Below, one piece after another: positions 7,660-18,029 of a stretch of 64,000 bases of DNA. The notes under the pieces are model-generated. The model had not been told where the DNA came from, searched no databases, and worked only from the letters and a program-made list of their open reading frames with translations. The position numbers and the translations under genes are program-made. Source of the DNA: an uncultured Prevotellaceae bacterium (GTDB lineage Bacteria; Bacteroidota; Bacteroidia; Bacteroidales; Bacteroidaceae); NCBI GenBank assembly GCA_900314755.1, contig OMWH01000004.1, forward strand, positions 83,020-147,019, given 5' to 3'. The stretch's first letter is position 1; every line of letters begins with the position of its first letter.

Positions 7660-9405
7660 TTAGAACAGCTCTGCATCAGATACCTCACGGTCGCCAAACA
7701 CATAGGCAACGGTAGCTACGTTGTTCTCGGAGTCAGACTTCAACTGTGGGTTCTTCGTAGAGTCAGTCTCTGGAATCGACAGCACGAGGTTCTTTGCCGT
7801 AGCGACAGAGACACTCGGTCCAGGAGCTGCATAAGAGTCAGACAACTTATAGGTATGGGTGGAAGACTCGTAATAGCTGGCATTACGATGCTGGTTGTTG
7901 ACATAGTTCACCACTTCCTGTTGCTCGTAATAACCGCGGCGAACGAGGAAATACCAATAGAGGCCCTCGAAGGCGAGCTCTACACGGAACTCGTGACGGA
8001 TGTCCTCATAGCCTATCTTTGACTTCGTTGGTACACCGGCACGGGTGCGTAACTCGTTGAAATAGCCAAGTGCTGTAGCATCGGTCGTGGTGGCATCATT
8101 GCCCAACGTAGCCTCTGCATAGTTGAGATAAACCTCTGCAAGACGCATCATATAGGTGTTCACACCAGAGTTATTATTGACAGAGAAACCGTTGACAGCA
8201 TTGGTACCTACCACATACTTCTTCACATTGGCTCCCTGGGAACTGGCACTCTCGGTCTCACCATAGACATAGGGTTTCGTGGGGTCAGTCGACAACTCGG
8301 GATAGCTCTCGCCATAGGAGGCTACACAGTTGTGGCGACGGATGGCATCGTCAACGGTGACTCCCAGCGTGGGGTCTTCGTACTCCTTGAATTCCTCCCA
8401 GAGGTCGTATGAGCAGTAGGTGGATCCACCCCATGAGTTACCCTGGTTGACCTGTGTACTCCAGGCAAGGAAACGGGTCATAGACTGTGCCAGACCTGCT
8501 GCCGCACCTGCTTGCCACTGCAACTGGAAGATGCTCTCGCTGTTGTTGTTGAAGGTTGATGCTGCAAACAGCTCGGCATAGGTGCCGGCAAGCTCGTAGG
8601 GACCTTCCTCTATCACCTTGGCAGCAGCTTTCTTGGCAGCATTCAGGTAATAGGTGTTACGTGTCTTGCTGTTGAACTGTGTCTGGATATTGCTGCCGTT
8701 GTAACGATCACTGCCAGAAACGACACCAGCCATCGAGAGATAGAAACGCGACAGCATGGCATAGGCTGCATATTTGTTGACACGTCCCGCTGCCGGTGAG
8801 TTGGCAGGCAGATAAACGGCTGCATACTCCATATCACGGATGGCAAACTCGAAGACATCGGTCCTGTTAGCGGCAGGCACCACATAATTGTTGACCAGAT
8901 TCTGGGTGTTGTCATAGATGACAGCGCATCCCCACAATGAACCAAGATACCAATAGGCGAGTCCACGCATGAAACGAGCCTCGGCAATACCTTGCTGCTT
9001 GGCAGTCTCAGAAACACCTGAGGTAGAATAATTGGAAACATTATTGATGGTGTTGTTCGCCTGTGAGATGACAGCATAGAAAGATGACCATGCGTCATTC
9101 AGACCGTTAGAGGCACCAGACTCTGTGAAGTTAGTGTAGGGATAGATATAATCTGAATATTGTGCTGTGATATTGTTAGCACGTCCGTCACCCATTCCGT
9201 AGTAGGACTTGTCGTTGAACATGTACCATACATAGTTATAGAGAGGGGTTACAGCCTGCGACACAGCCTCATCGCTTGTAAAGAAGTTATCTTGTGACAA
9301 CTGGTATGAGTTCTTCTGATCCAAGAAGCTCTCTGCACAGCTCGTCACTGTCAGCATTCCTGCAAGCGCAATAGTATATTTTAAAATACTTGTTTTCATA
9401 ATCAT
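7660..9405 (-). CDS. xusD: SusD/RagB family nutrient-binding lipoprotein (second pair)
   Basis: This 581-residue lipoprotein has lipobox VTSC (C23 from the first ATG; the ATG two codons later is equally likely). The N-terminal SusD hallmark FLDQKNSYQLSQDNFF is followed by TPR-like helices (AEARFMRGLAYWYLGSLWG), and the C-terminal RagB segment is present (NTYMMRLAEVYLNYAEA, FELRTRAG-type helices). SusD proteins form the lid of the SusC channel and capture oligosaccharides. It sits 28 nt downstream of its SusC partner. Aromatic residues in the ligand region suggest xylo-oligosaccharides, given the GH10 enzyme in the locus. Confidence 0.94.
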   Translation of the reverse strand: MIMKTSILKYTIALAGMLTVTSCAESFLDQKNSYQLSQDNFFTSDEAVSQAVTPLYNYVWYMFNDKSYYGMGDGRANNITAQYSDYIYPYTNFTESGASNGLNDAWSSFYAVISQANNTINNVSNYSTSGVSETAKQQGIAEARFMRGLAYWYLGSLWGCAVIYDNTQNLVNNYVVPAANRTDVFEFAIRDMEYAAVYLPANSPAAGRVNKYAAYAMLSRFYLSMAGVVSGSDRYNGSNIQTQFNSKTRNTYYLNAAKKAAAKVIEEGPYELAGTYAELFAASTFNNNSESIFQLQWQAGAAAGLAQSMTRFLAWSTQVNQGNSWGGSTYCSYDLWEEFKEYEDPTLGVTVDDAIRRHNCVASYGESYPELSTDPTKPYVYGETESASSQGANVKKYVVGTNAVNGFSVNNNSGVNTYMMRLAEVYLNYAEATLGNDATTTDATALGYFNELRTRAGVPTKSKIGYEDIRHEFRVELAFEGLYWYFLVRRGYYEQQEVVNYVNNQHRNASYYESSTHTYKLSDSYAAPGPSVSVATAKNLVLSIPETDSTKNPQLKSDSENNVATVAYVFGDREVSDAELF

Positions 9406-9433
9406 TTCTAATTTGATTCCTTATTATTATAAA

Positions 9434-12400
9434 TTAGAACTGCAAATTGATACCTACCGTGTAGATACGCGGAGAAGGATAACGGCTGTAGTCAACACCA
9501 TTCAAGAGGGCATTGCCACGCAGTGAGCCCACCTCAGGATCATAGCCATCATACTTGGTGATGGTGAACAGATTCTGGATATTGCAGTAAATCTTCGCAT
9601 TTGTCAGGAAGAGATTCTTAATCCACTTTCGGGGGAAGGTGTAAGAGAGGGACACGTTCTGCAGACGGATATAACTGCCATCCTCTACATAAGCATCGCT
9701 GACACGATTGTTCTTATTGACTCCACTCTCGGTAGAAAGACGAGGCATGATAGTACTAGTATTTACCACGCGATAGTTACGATAGTCATCGGGACCTTTG
9801 GCATCAATCTTCTCCAAACGCGCGTAATCGAGAACTGTTGTCAGCTGGTTGCTGGTAGCACCAGTGATATCGAGGAAACGACGCTGGTAGTTCATGATCT
9901 TGTTACCGTATGAGCCACTGAATTGGATGCTCAGGTCAAATCCTTTATAAGAGAAGGTGTTTCCGAATCCCCAGGTAAACTTAGGCTCAGGATTGCCGAT
10001 GAAGGTCTGGTCGCTGTCATCAATCACACCGTCGTTATTGATGTCTTCATAGATATAGTCACCGATGAATACACCACCCGATGTGGGAGAGGTAGCCATG
10101 GAGGCTCCCTTAGGAAGTGCCACAGGCTTTACATTGCCTTCGGCATCACGATAATAGAAATCTTCGGGCTTGTCGAAACGACCAATCACCTTGTAGCCCC
10201 AGAACTGTCCGATGGGCTTGCCTACTACGGTATTGGTGACAGTAGCGACATCGGAACCGATCTGCAGGGTCTGTGGCAGACTACCGCTATCGGAATCCAA
10301 AGAGAGGACCTTATTGCGGTTGAGGGAGAATACGAAATTAGAACGCCATTGGAAGTTCTTGTTCTCGATATTCACCGTATTCAACGTGATTTCAATACCA
10401 GTATTACGCAGCGAACCGATGTTACCCCATGGGTTGGTAGCGGTACCGTAGGCTTCGTTGGAACCTGCTCCTGAACCCAGGAAGGCGGGGAGGTCGAGCA
10501 TCATCAACAGGTCGTTGGTCTTCTTATAGTACCAGTCGAATACCAAATCGATGCGGCTGTTGAAGAGGGAGAGGTCGAAACCGATGTTGGTAGAATAAGT
10601 GGTCTCCCATTTCAGGTCAGGGTTGGCATTATTGGCATTCAGCACACCAACACCCCAAGGAGTAGTATAGTTGGCAAGCATTGCCTGATATGCCCAGTCC
10701 TGCACATTCTGGTTACCGGTAGTACCCCAACCTAAACGCAACTTCAGGTTGTTGATGACTTTATTGTCTTTCAGGAAGTTCTCCTGGCTGGCACGCCATG
10801 CGAAGGCAGCAGAGGGGAACCAGCCCCAACGATTGCCATCAGCAAACTTGGAAGAACCGTCTCGACGAAGAGTGGCAGTCACCAGATAACGATCGTCGAA
10901 ATTGTAAAGTACACGACCGAAATAAGAGAACAGCGAGGTGTTGTTCTGATAACCATCAATATTCACATTATTACCTGTGCGCTCACCAGCACGGAGGTCA
11001 ATGACTGAATTAGAGAGGTAGCCCTGGTTGGAAGCACTCATATTCTCCCAATAGTTATGACTCATTTCCTGTCCAATCATCGCATTGATATTATGCTTCT
11101 GGGCAATCGTGCCTGTATAAGTCAGGATATTACGCCATGACCAGTACTTGGAGTCGTTCTTGTACCATGCACCATCGCGCTGAGAACTCTCTTTCACTCC
11201 AAATGTATAATCTGGTGTATAGGTCTTGGTCTTGTTCAAGTTATAGTCAACAGAGAGCTCTGTCTTGAAAGACAGACCCTTCATGAAGATGGCCTCCAGA
11301 TAGGTGTTGATGCGGAAATTAGTACGCTTTGCATAGTTGGTCTTGATTTCTGCAAGGGCAACGGCATTCTCTGGCATCCACTGGTCGTCTGGTCCGTCAT
11401 AACCTCCTTCTGCGTTACGAACGGCTACCGACGGCTGAGAGCGCAATGCAGTATTGATGATATCCCAGTTTTTCTCCATCTCTTGCTTGGAGTCAGAAAG
11501 AGAGAAGGAAATACCACCTTTCAACCATTTCTTCAGCTCTGTATCCACGTTACCACGAATAGTCTGACGCTTGAAACTAGTACTGATGGCAATACCGTTC
11601 TGATACAGGTAACCTGCACTGATAGCATAGGTTGTCTTCTCTGAGCCTCCGGTCAGGGAGATACTGTGGTTGGTCATGAAAGCTGTCTTGAACAACTCAT
11701 CCTGCCAGTCAGTACCAGAACCTAACAACTCTGGACGCAAGAAGGTACCAGAATGCGTCTTAATCTGGGCATCGGCAATGTCATTGTTATGCTCAGCATA
11801 CTGACGGAGGTTCAACACGTCCAACTTTCTGGGCATCTGCTGCCAGCCAACGTATCCGTCGTAGGTAAGTGTTGCCTCACCTGACTTACCACGCTTGGTG
11901 GTAATCATGATGACACCATTACTTGCGCGCGAACCATAAATAGCTGTAGCTGACGCATCCTTCAAAATGTCCATGGTCAAGATGTCGCTGGGGTTGATAC
12001 CTGCCAACGGGTTGCTGTTTCCATCATCACCACCGTCAGAGTCAATAATAACACCATCAATGACGAAGATAGGCTGTGAGGAGGCGTTCAGAGAGTTGGT
12101 ACCACGGATACGGATGGTACTTGAACCACCTGGCGTACCTGTGTTTGCCTGTATCTGGACACCAGCAGCACGACCCTGCAGAACCTGGTCAATACTGGTC
12201 GATACAGATTTCTCAAAAGCTTTGTTGTCCACCTGGGTGACAGCACCTGTCAGGTCAGACTTCCTCATTGTTCCGTAACCAACGACAACAACTTCGTTCA
12301 GAAGCGTCTCGTCTTCCTCAAGAGTAACATCGATTAAACGCTTGCCTCCAACCTTCACTTCCTTGGTCACGTAACCAACGTAGCTAAAGACGAGCGTTGC

Positions 12401-12616
12401 ATTAGACTGTGCCGAGATGGAGTAATTACCGTCAAAATCGGTAACCACACCACCTTGAGCACCTTTCACTTTGACGGTAGCACCGATAATCGGTCCGTCA
12501 GCTGCACTTACCGTACCCTTAATAGTAATGTTCTGCGCATGAAGACCAAAAGGTAACATACACATCAGCACCACCAACCCAAGGGTCCTTTTTAGAACTT
12601 TACTTGTGCGATTCAT
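9434..12616 (-). CDS. xusC: SusC/RagA family TonB-linked outer-membrane transporter (second pair)
   Basis: This 1060-residue protein starts with a signal peptide (LGLVVLMCMLPFGLHAQ) followed by a carboxypeptidase-like regulatory domain (IKGTVSAADGPIIGATV). The plug has the SusC hallmark LNEVVVVGYGTMRKSDLTGA and the loop IRIRGTNSLNASSQP. The barrel ends in YTVGINLQF, a proper C-terminal aromatic strand. It imports oligosaccharides across the outer membrane using TonB/ExbBD energy, with the SusD product as lid. It has its own promoter box at 12677-12684, and a terminator of the upstream pair lies just before that, so this half of the locus can be transcribed separately. Confidence 0.96.
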   Translation of the reverse strand: MNRTSKVLKRTLGLVVLMCMLPFGLHAQNITIKGTVSAADGPIIGATVKVKGAQGGVVTDFDGNYSISAQSNATLVFSYVGYVTKEVKVGGKRLIDVTLEEDETLLNEVVVVGYGTMRKSDLTGAVTQVDNKAFEKSVSTSIDQVLQGRAAGVQIQANTGTPGGSSTIRIRGTNSLNASSQPIFVIDGVIIDSDGGDDGNSNPLAGINPSDILTMDILKDASATAIYGSRASNGVIMITTKRGKSGEATLTYDGYVGWQQMPRKLDVLNLRQYAEHNNDIADAQIKTHSGTFLRPELLGSGTDWQDELFKTAFMTNHSISLTGGSEKTTYAISAGYLYQNGIAISTSFKRQTIRGNVDTELKKWLKGGISFSLSDSKQEMEKNWDIINTALRSQPSVAVRNAEGGYDGPDDQWMPENAVALAEIKTNYAKRTNFRINTYLEAIFMKGLSFKTELSVDYNLNKTKTYTPDYTFGVKESSQRDGAWYKNDSKYWSWRNILTYTGTIAQKHNINAMIGQEMSHNYWENMSASNQGYLSNSVIDLRAGERTGNNVNIDGYQNNTSLFSYFGRVLYNFDDRYLVTATLRRDGSSKFADGNRWGWFPSAAFAWRASQENFLKDNKVINNLKLRLGWGTTGNQNVQDWAYQAMLANYTTPWGVGVLNANNANPDLKWETTYSTNIGFDLSLFNSRIDLVFDWYYKKTNDLLMMLDLPAFLGSGAGSNEAYGTATNPWGNIGSLRNTGIEITLNTVNIENKNFQWRSNFVFSLNRNKVLSLDSDSGSLPQTLQIGSDVATVTNTVVGKPIGQFWGYKVIGRFDKPEDFYYRDAEGNVKPVALPKGASMATSPTSGGVFIGDYIYEDINNDGVIDDSDQTFIGNPEPKFTWGFGNTFSYKGFDLSIQFSGSYGNKIMNYQRRFLDITGATSNQLTTVLDYARLEKIDAKGPDDYRNYRVVNTSTIMPRLSTESGVNKNNRVSDAYVEDGSYIRLQNVSLSYTFPRKWIKNLFLTNAKIYCNIQNLFTITKYDGYDPEVGSLRGNALLNGVDYSRYPSPRIYTVGINLQF

Positions 12617-12676
12617 ACTTTCTTTTTTTGTTAGTTATGGTGTTAATAGTCTCGAATGTTTTAGAACTTTACGATG

Positions 12677-12684
12677 CAAAGATA
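12677..12684 (-). promoter_or_regulatory. Internal -7 promoter box before the second susC gene
   Basis: The minus strand reads TATCTTTG 61 nt before the start codon, preceded by T-rich DNA. Confidence 0.65.
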
Positions 12685-12788
12685 AAAAAAATTTCAATTC
12701 ATTAAAAAAATTCTTGTTCCATTTTTTTTAATATTTGTTTCATGTTCCCCCAAAAACGAGAAAAAATTCTAAAATTCACGATTCCAAC

Positions 12789-12823
12789 GAAAAAAGGAGG
12801 CAGCACTATCTCAGTGCTCCCCC
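12789..12823 (-). terminator. Terminator after the first susD gene
   Basis: On the minus strand GGAGCACT pairs with AGTGCT and CC across a 5-nt loop, followed by six T. It lies about 30 nt after the stop of the first susD and before the second promoter. Confidence 0.65.
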
Positions 12824-12854
12824 CCATACAAATGAACAAAAAATATCTAATTTA

Positions 12855-14807
12855 CTAACGATAAGCAGGATTCTGATACGCAATTTTCTCTTCATCAGAC
12901 ATCTCCAAACCATCAATCTGACCCTGCGGTATAGGACGCAGATAATAGTTTGCAGGAATGTTACGAGTTACTGTCTGTAACTCACGATCTGTTGCTCCTG
13001 TACCAGCAATACGATAGGTGCCAGCCTTCTCTGCCCATGTCTGGGTACGTACCAAATCGAACCAACGGTAACCCTCACCCCAGAACTCACGCATACGCTC
13101 ATCTAAGATGAAGTCAATGGTGATGGTTGCGGGAGTTGCGGCAACCATAGCAGCACTGTTGTCAACGCTGACAGCAACATTATCATTCTGAGACCACGTC
13201 TGTTTACCGGCACGGTCACGAAGCACATTAACTAGATCACGTGCAGACTTAGAACCAGTAGCGCCCTTGACTGCTGCCTCTGCGGCAATCAGATAAAATT
13301 CCGAGAACTTGGCGATGTTGAAAGGACGGGGACTACCACCATTAGGAGTACCGAGTCCGCTGCCATTATCCGTGCGGTACATACCTATCTTCCAATTGAT
13401 TGGATATTTGAAACGGCTGATGTTGTTGACACCAACAACAAAGTCGGCACGACCTGGCAGTTTTCCTGCACCTACACCAGCACCGTCAGCTGACCAGTCG
13501 ATATTCGCAGCAGTAGCTTCGTCAACGAAACTGAAGTATACCTCACCTGGACCTACCTGCAAGCCATTGGCTCCTTCTACGTAAGTGTCTGCCTTACCAG
13601 CTTTGTCGAAATTAGTATGATAACGTAGCGTGAAAGTAGCATCATATCGAGAATCAATAGCTTTAACGGCATCTTCCCATGCACCACCTTCAATGAAGTT
13701 GTCCGCAATAGCTGCCATACGGGTCCAAGGACGACCAAGGGCTTGTACTGCCTCACGACTGATGGGATTAATGGACTCACCTGTAGAGCCCTTAGCGGTC
13801 AGAAGACCATAGTTCCACGAAGTCATCCAATAGGCGAAATTCTCTGGAGAGTTACCATTTCCCCAACCATAGCCGTTACCACCATTACCATATTTCTCAT
13901 TCTCATTATGATCGGCATAGAGCATAATTTCTGAATTACGATCATTGGTAGCGACATTGACATCATAGAATGTAGGCTGCAAACCATAAGGACCAGGATT
14001 GTTGATGGCAGCCAGTGCCACGTCGTATGCCTGCTGGTAATACCATGCGGCATTATGTCCGTCTGGGTCAGTGCGTTGAGCCTCAGGATAAGTGGGAATG
14101 TTCTTGGGATTTTCCAACCACCACGCATAGGTCAGGTAAGCCTTTGAAAGATATAGGCGAGCCAGATTCTTAGAGGCCGAACCTGTGAGACGTGGAGTTT
14201 CTGGTAAATTATCTATAGCAGTTAGTAGATCGGGAAAAATGGCTTTTGTATACACCTCTGGAACCGTGTTACGTACAGAAGAGCGGATGGTAGAAGTATT
14301 AAACTTTAGTTCACCAGCACCTAAGTCCAGAGGAACACCTCCAAAGGTCTGTACCAATAGGAAATAGTCGAAAGCACGGAAGAAACGAGCCTCTGAGAGC
14401 AGCGACTCATCAATACCTGCTGCCTCTCCATTCTCTATAACACCACTTGCGGTATTGATATTAGTAAACGCTTGCCCCCAGAGGACATCGGAACGGCTGC
14501 TGGTCGCTGTCAGCGAACCTGCGTCTGTAAAATCTGCATCCTTGAAATTATTGTCTGCAGACTGTGCATAAGTATACTCATCGGTACCAGTCTCACAGAT
14601 ATTGAGATAGTAACCATTTCCATATATATAACGCAGGTGCGCATAAAGTGCGGTAAGACCACCCTCGATACCTTCCTCTGTCGTAAAGAAGGTCGGGTCA
14701 AATTGGCTGCGCGGTTGCTCGTCAAGAACGCTTCCGCATGAAGAGCACATCAATAGTGCGGCAAGTAATGCGCAGATAACGACGATTTTATTGAAAAATA
14801 CTTTCAT
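12855..14807 (-). CDS. xusB: SusD/RagB family nutrient-binding lipoprotein (first pair)
   Basis: This 650-residue lipoprotein has lipobox SSCG (C24), the SusD N-terminal element LDEQPRSQFDPTFFTTEEG, the helix SLLSEARFFRAFDYFLLVQ and a C-terminal RagB segment (FDFILDERMREFWGEGYRW). It is about 70 residues longer than its paralogue at 7.7-9.4 kb and clearly diverged from it, so the two pairs probably bind different xylan fragments. That is an inference from divergence only. It starts 12 nt downstream of its SusC partner. Confidence 0.94.
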   Translation of the reverse strand: MKVFFNKIVVICALLAALLMCSSCGSVLDEQPRSQFDPTFFTTEEGIEGGLTALYAHLRYIYGNGYYLNICETGTDEYTYAQSADNNFKDADFTDAGSLTATSSRSDVLWGQAFTNINTASGVIENGEAAGIDESLLSEARFFRAFDYFLLVQTFGGVPLDLGAGELKFNTSTIRSSVRNTVPEVYTKAIFPDLLTAIDNLPETPRLTGSASKNLARLYLSKAYLTYAWWLENPKNIPTYPEAQRTDPDGHNAAWYYQQAYDVALAAINNPGPYGLQPTFYDVNVATNDRNSEIMLYADHNENEKYGNGGNGYGWGNGNSPENFAYWMTSWNYGLLTAKGSTGESINPISREAVQALGRPWTRMAAIADNFIEGGAWEDAVKAIDSRYDATFTLRYHTNFDKAGKADTYVEGANGLQVGPGEVYFSFVDEATAANIDWSADGAGVGAGKLPGRADFVVGVNNISRFKYPINWKIGMYRTDNGSGLGTPNGGSPRPFNIAKFSEFYLIAAEAAVKGATGSKSARDLVNVLRDRAGKQTWSQNDNVAVSVDNSAAMVAATPATITIDFILDERMREFWGEGYRWFDLVRTQTWAEKAGTYRIAGTGATDRELQTVTRNIPANYYLRPIPQGQIDGLEMSDEEKIAYQNPAYR

Positions 14808-14819
14808 AATAGTAAGTCT

Positions 14820-17800
14820 TTAGAATGTTACGTTGATACCAAACAAGAAGTTGCGGGTTGCTGGGGTATTATATCCGATAATCGGCATCATATGCTTTCC
14901 CGTATATCCTTCCAGTGTCGTTGCAGTGGTACTGCTATTATTAGCAAGCGTGTTGGTCTCAGGATCAAGACCACACTCGTTGTTATAGGGCGAGAAGAGT
15001 ACAAATGGATTCTGAACGGTTGCATATAGACGCAAGCGGCTAATGCCTAAGTCTTTCACGAATTTCATATGTTCGAAATTATAACCTAAGGTGATGGCGC
15101 GGATTTTCAGATAACCTGCGTTGAAGTAACCCAGTGTTGAACCATACTTGGGGTTATCATTAGAAGTAATACCACCTGGTTTCGGATATTTAGCACCCGT
15201 ATTCTCTTCTGTCCAATAATCAACATCAAGGTTGCCACGACGACCTGTCAGCATGTTCAGATAGCCATTGGATGAGTGAATGGCACTGATGAGTTTACCA
15301 CCAATCTGGAATGCACCGATGACATTGAGGTCGAAGTGCTTGTAGCTCACTGTCGTATTGAAACCTCCCATCAGATCAGGCTCCATATCCATTATTTGAC
15401 GATCATCGGCATTGATCTGGCGAACAGGTTTCCCATCAGCATCGTACTCACCAGTATACTGTACCTTTATCATACCTACGTTACCACCCGGCTCCAAAAC
15501 GTCGAGGTAAGGATCGCCTTCTTGCCAGATTCCGATATTCTTATAGTCGTAGATGACATCGATAGGATAACCAACGAACCATCGGTTTGCAACATCCTCT
15601 TTCTGACCTGAGGCAAGCTCCGTCAACTTATTGCGGTTAGCATAGAGATTGATACCAGCTTCCCAGTTCCAGCCATTCTTATTATCTATGATGATACCGT
15701 TCAATGTGAACTCAAAACCTTTATTCTCAGTCTTACCGATATTTCCCGTGAAACTTCCTACACCGGAGGTTGAGGGCATGGAGACATCCAACAGAATATT
15801 GTCCGTCTTCTGGGTATAGTACTCGAAAGTACCAGACAAACGACCGTTAAAGAGTGAAAAGTCCAAGCCAAAGTTCCATGTCTTGCTATACTCCCAACCT
15901 AGCTCTGGGTTAGGCAGTGAGGATACATAGTAACCTGTAGTATGAGTCGTATTAAAGTTATAGTCACGTGTGGCAAGAGCACCTAAGGTAGAATATGGGC
16001 TGATACTCTGGTTAGAGGTCTCACCATAACCGATACGCAATTTCAGGTTATCAATCCACTTAATATTCTCCATGAAACGCTCACGAGCAATATTCCAACC
16101 AACAGAGACAGCAGGATAGGTGTGCCACTGATGTCCTTTGGCAAGACGAGAAGAGGCATCAGCACGAATGGCTGCTGAAATCATGTACTTATTGTCGTAG
16201 GAATACATTACACGACCCATCCAAGACATCAGACCGCTCTGCCAATAGTCATAGTTGTTGAGATTTTTCTCTCCCAAGGCAGATGCAAGGTTGAAATACT
16301 GGAAATAAGCTGCTGGAATTTCTGTGACAGCGGCACCCGTCTGTTCGAATGTCGTCTCTTCAGCAGAGTACATACCAACTACGTTAACATGGTGTTTTTC
16401 TGCGAACGTACGATCATAGGTTATCACATTCTCAATAGCCCAGTTACGGGTACTATTCTCCTTTACAGAACCTGAATTACGATAATCTGGATTGGTATTG
16501 TTGATACCTACACCGGTATAGACGCCTTCCTTACTTGAGCGATAGTTCAAACCTAGGTTCAGGCGATAGCTCAGACCCTCTACCCAAGGACATTTCACTT
16601 CTGCAAATAGCGTATTATAACTTCCAATTCCTTTGTTTTCGTTTAACCAGTTATCCTTATTATCTTCTATCACGTCTTTGGTGAGCACCCATGTCTCATC
16701 ATTAGGCATGTGAACGGTACGTTTCAAGTTTCCATCCTCATCGTACGGACTTGCCAGTGGACTCATGCTCAGTACGTTATACAGACCGACATTAGAGCCT
16801 TTAGAGATACGGTAGCTGTTGTTGGTAGTCAGTCCGAAACGGAACCATTTACCTACCATCTGGTCGAAATTACCACGGATGCTTACACGATCATAGCCCT
16901 GTGAGGGAACTACAGCCTCATCGTGATAGTAACCAGCACCGAAACTATAGCTACCACCCTGAGTACCTCCTGATACAGTGATGTCATGGTTGTGGCTTAC
17001 ACCTGTCTTGTAGAACATATCCTGCCAGTCAGTGTTGGTTTTATCACTTTCCTCAAGAGAGTTATCATACTGTCCTGCATATTTACGCATCTTAGCAAAC
17101 GTAGGTCCATCCATCATTGGATATTTCTTAAAGATGGTCTTGAAACTTACGTAACCATTATAGCTGACTTTTGCAGGTGTACCCATAGCTCCCTTAACAG
17201 TAGTAATCATAATGACACCATTGGCACCACGGCTTCCATAAATAGCAGTAGCAGAAGCATCTTTTAGAATATCCATTGACTTGATGTCGCTGGGATTGAT
17301 ATCTGAAAGTTGCCCCATAAATGGAATGCCATCAAGCACGATCAACGGATCGTTAGAAGCACTAAGTGAGCGCTGACCACGGATACGGATTTGCATCTCA
17401 GCACCAGGCTGTGAGGATGTCTGAGTCATCAGCACACCGGCAACTCGCCCTTGTAATGCCTGTGCGGCATTAGTAGCAGCAATCTGATTCAGCTTCTCAC
17501 CATTGATATTAACAACAGAACCTGTGACCGCTTCACGACGTTGGGTACCATAACCAATGACCACTACCTCATTAAGGCTGCGCCCCTCTTGCTCTAATAT
17601 AATATTAATATGATCGCGCGCGGGAACCTCTTGAGTAACATAACCGACATAAGAGATAACGAGTGTAACACCCGTATTCGCATTGAGATGAAAATTACCG
17701 TTAATATCGGTAACAGAACCTGTGTTACTGCCTTTAATCATAACAGTAGCACCAATCAGAGGACCTTCAGAGTCACTGACATTACCAGTGATCTCTTTAG

Positions 17801-17912
17801 ATTGTTGTACAGACATGCTTGTTCGAACATTTTCTGCCTGCACCTGCGGGGAAAACATAAGCCCTACTAGAGCCAAGATCCCCATTGTTAGGGTAGTTTT
17901 ACTTTTACACAT
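14820..17912 (-). CDS. xusA: SusC/RagA family TonB-linked outer-membrane transporter (first pair)
   Basis: This 1030-residue protein has a signal peptide (TMGILALVGLMFSPQVQA), a regulatory beta domain (ITGNVSDSEGPLIGATV), the SusC plug signature LNEVVVIGYGTQRREAVTG, the IRIRGQRSLSASNDP segment and a terminal strand ending FLFGINVTF. It forms the import barrel for the first SusCD pair. It is the first gene of the six-gene unit SusC-SusD-SusC-SusD-binding protein-GH10, the order known for xus in P. bryantii. No hybrid two-component regulator, which usually controls such loci, is encoded within the window. Confidence 0.96.
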   Translation of the reverse strand: MCKSKTTLTMGILALVGLMFSPQVQAENVRTSMSVQQSKEITGNVSDSEGPLIGATVMIKGSNTGSVTDINGNFHLNANTGVTLVISYVGYVTQEVPARDHINIILEQEGRSLNEVVVIGYGTQRREAVTGSVVNINGEKLNQIAATNAAQALQGRVAGVLMTQTSSQPGAEMQIRIRGQRSLSASNDPLIVLDGIPFMGQLSDINPSDIKSMDILKDASATAIYGSRGANGVIMITTVKGAMGTPAKVSYNGYVSFKTIFKKYPMMDGPTFAKMRKYAGQYDNSLEESDKTNTDWQDMFYKTGVSHNHDITVSGGTQGGSYSFGAGYYHDEAVVPSQGYDRVSIRGNFDQMVGKWFRFGLTTNNSYRISKGSNVGLYNVLSMSPLASPYDEDGNLKRTVHMPNDETWVLTKDVIEDNKDNWLNENKGIGSYNTLFAEVKCPWVEGLSYRLNLGLNYRSSKEGVYTGVGINNTNPDYRNSGSVKENSTRNWAIENVITYDRTFAEKHHVNVVGMYSAEETTFEQTGAAVTEIPAAYFQYFNLASALGEKNLNNYDYWQSGLMSWMGRVMYSYDNKYMISAAIRADASSRLAKGHQWHTYPAVSVGWNIARERFMENIKWIDNLKLRIGYGETSNQSISPYSTLGALATRDYNFNTTHTTGYYVSSLPNPELGWEYSKTWNFGLDFSLFNGRLSGTFEYYTQKTDNILLDVSMPSTSGVGSFTGNIGKTENKGFEFTLNGIIIDNKNGWNWEAGINLYANRNKLTELASGQKEDVANRWFVGYPIDVIYDYKNIGIWQEGDPYLDVLEPGGNVGMIKVQYTGEYDADGKPVRQINADDRQIMDMEPDLMGGFNTTVSYKHFDLNVIGAFQIGGKLISAIHSSNGYLNMLTGRRGNLDVDYWTEENTGAKYPKPGGITSNDNPKYGSTLGYFNAGYLKIRAITLGYNFEHMKFVKDLGISRLRLYATVQNPFVLFSPYNNECGLDPETNTLANNSSTTATTLEGYTGKHMMPIIGYNTPATRNFLFGINVTF

Positions 17913-17958
17913 AGTTGAACTTTTAAGGATGTTTTAAGCTCATTAATTAACTATGGTG

Positions 17959-17966
17959 CAAAGATA
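17959..17966 (-). promoter_or_regulatory. -7 promoter box of the xylan locus
   Basis: The minus strand reads TATCTTTG 46 nt before the first susC start codon. Predicted start is near 17952. Confidence 0.65.
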
Positions 17967-18029
17967 TAAAGTTTTTTTGTTACAATGGCAAAAAAGTTGT
18001 TACCAAAGTATTCATTTATGTTTCATGTT

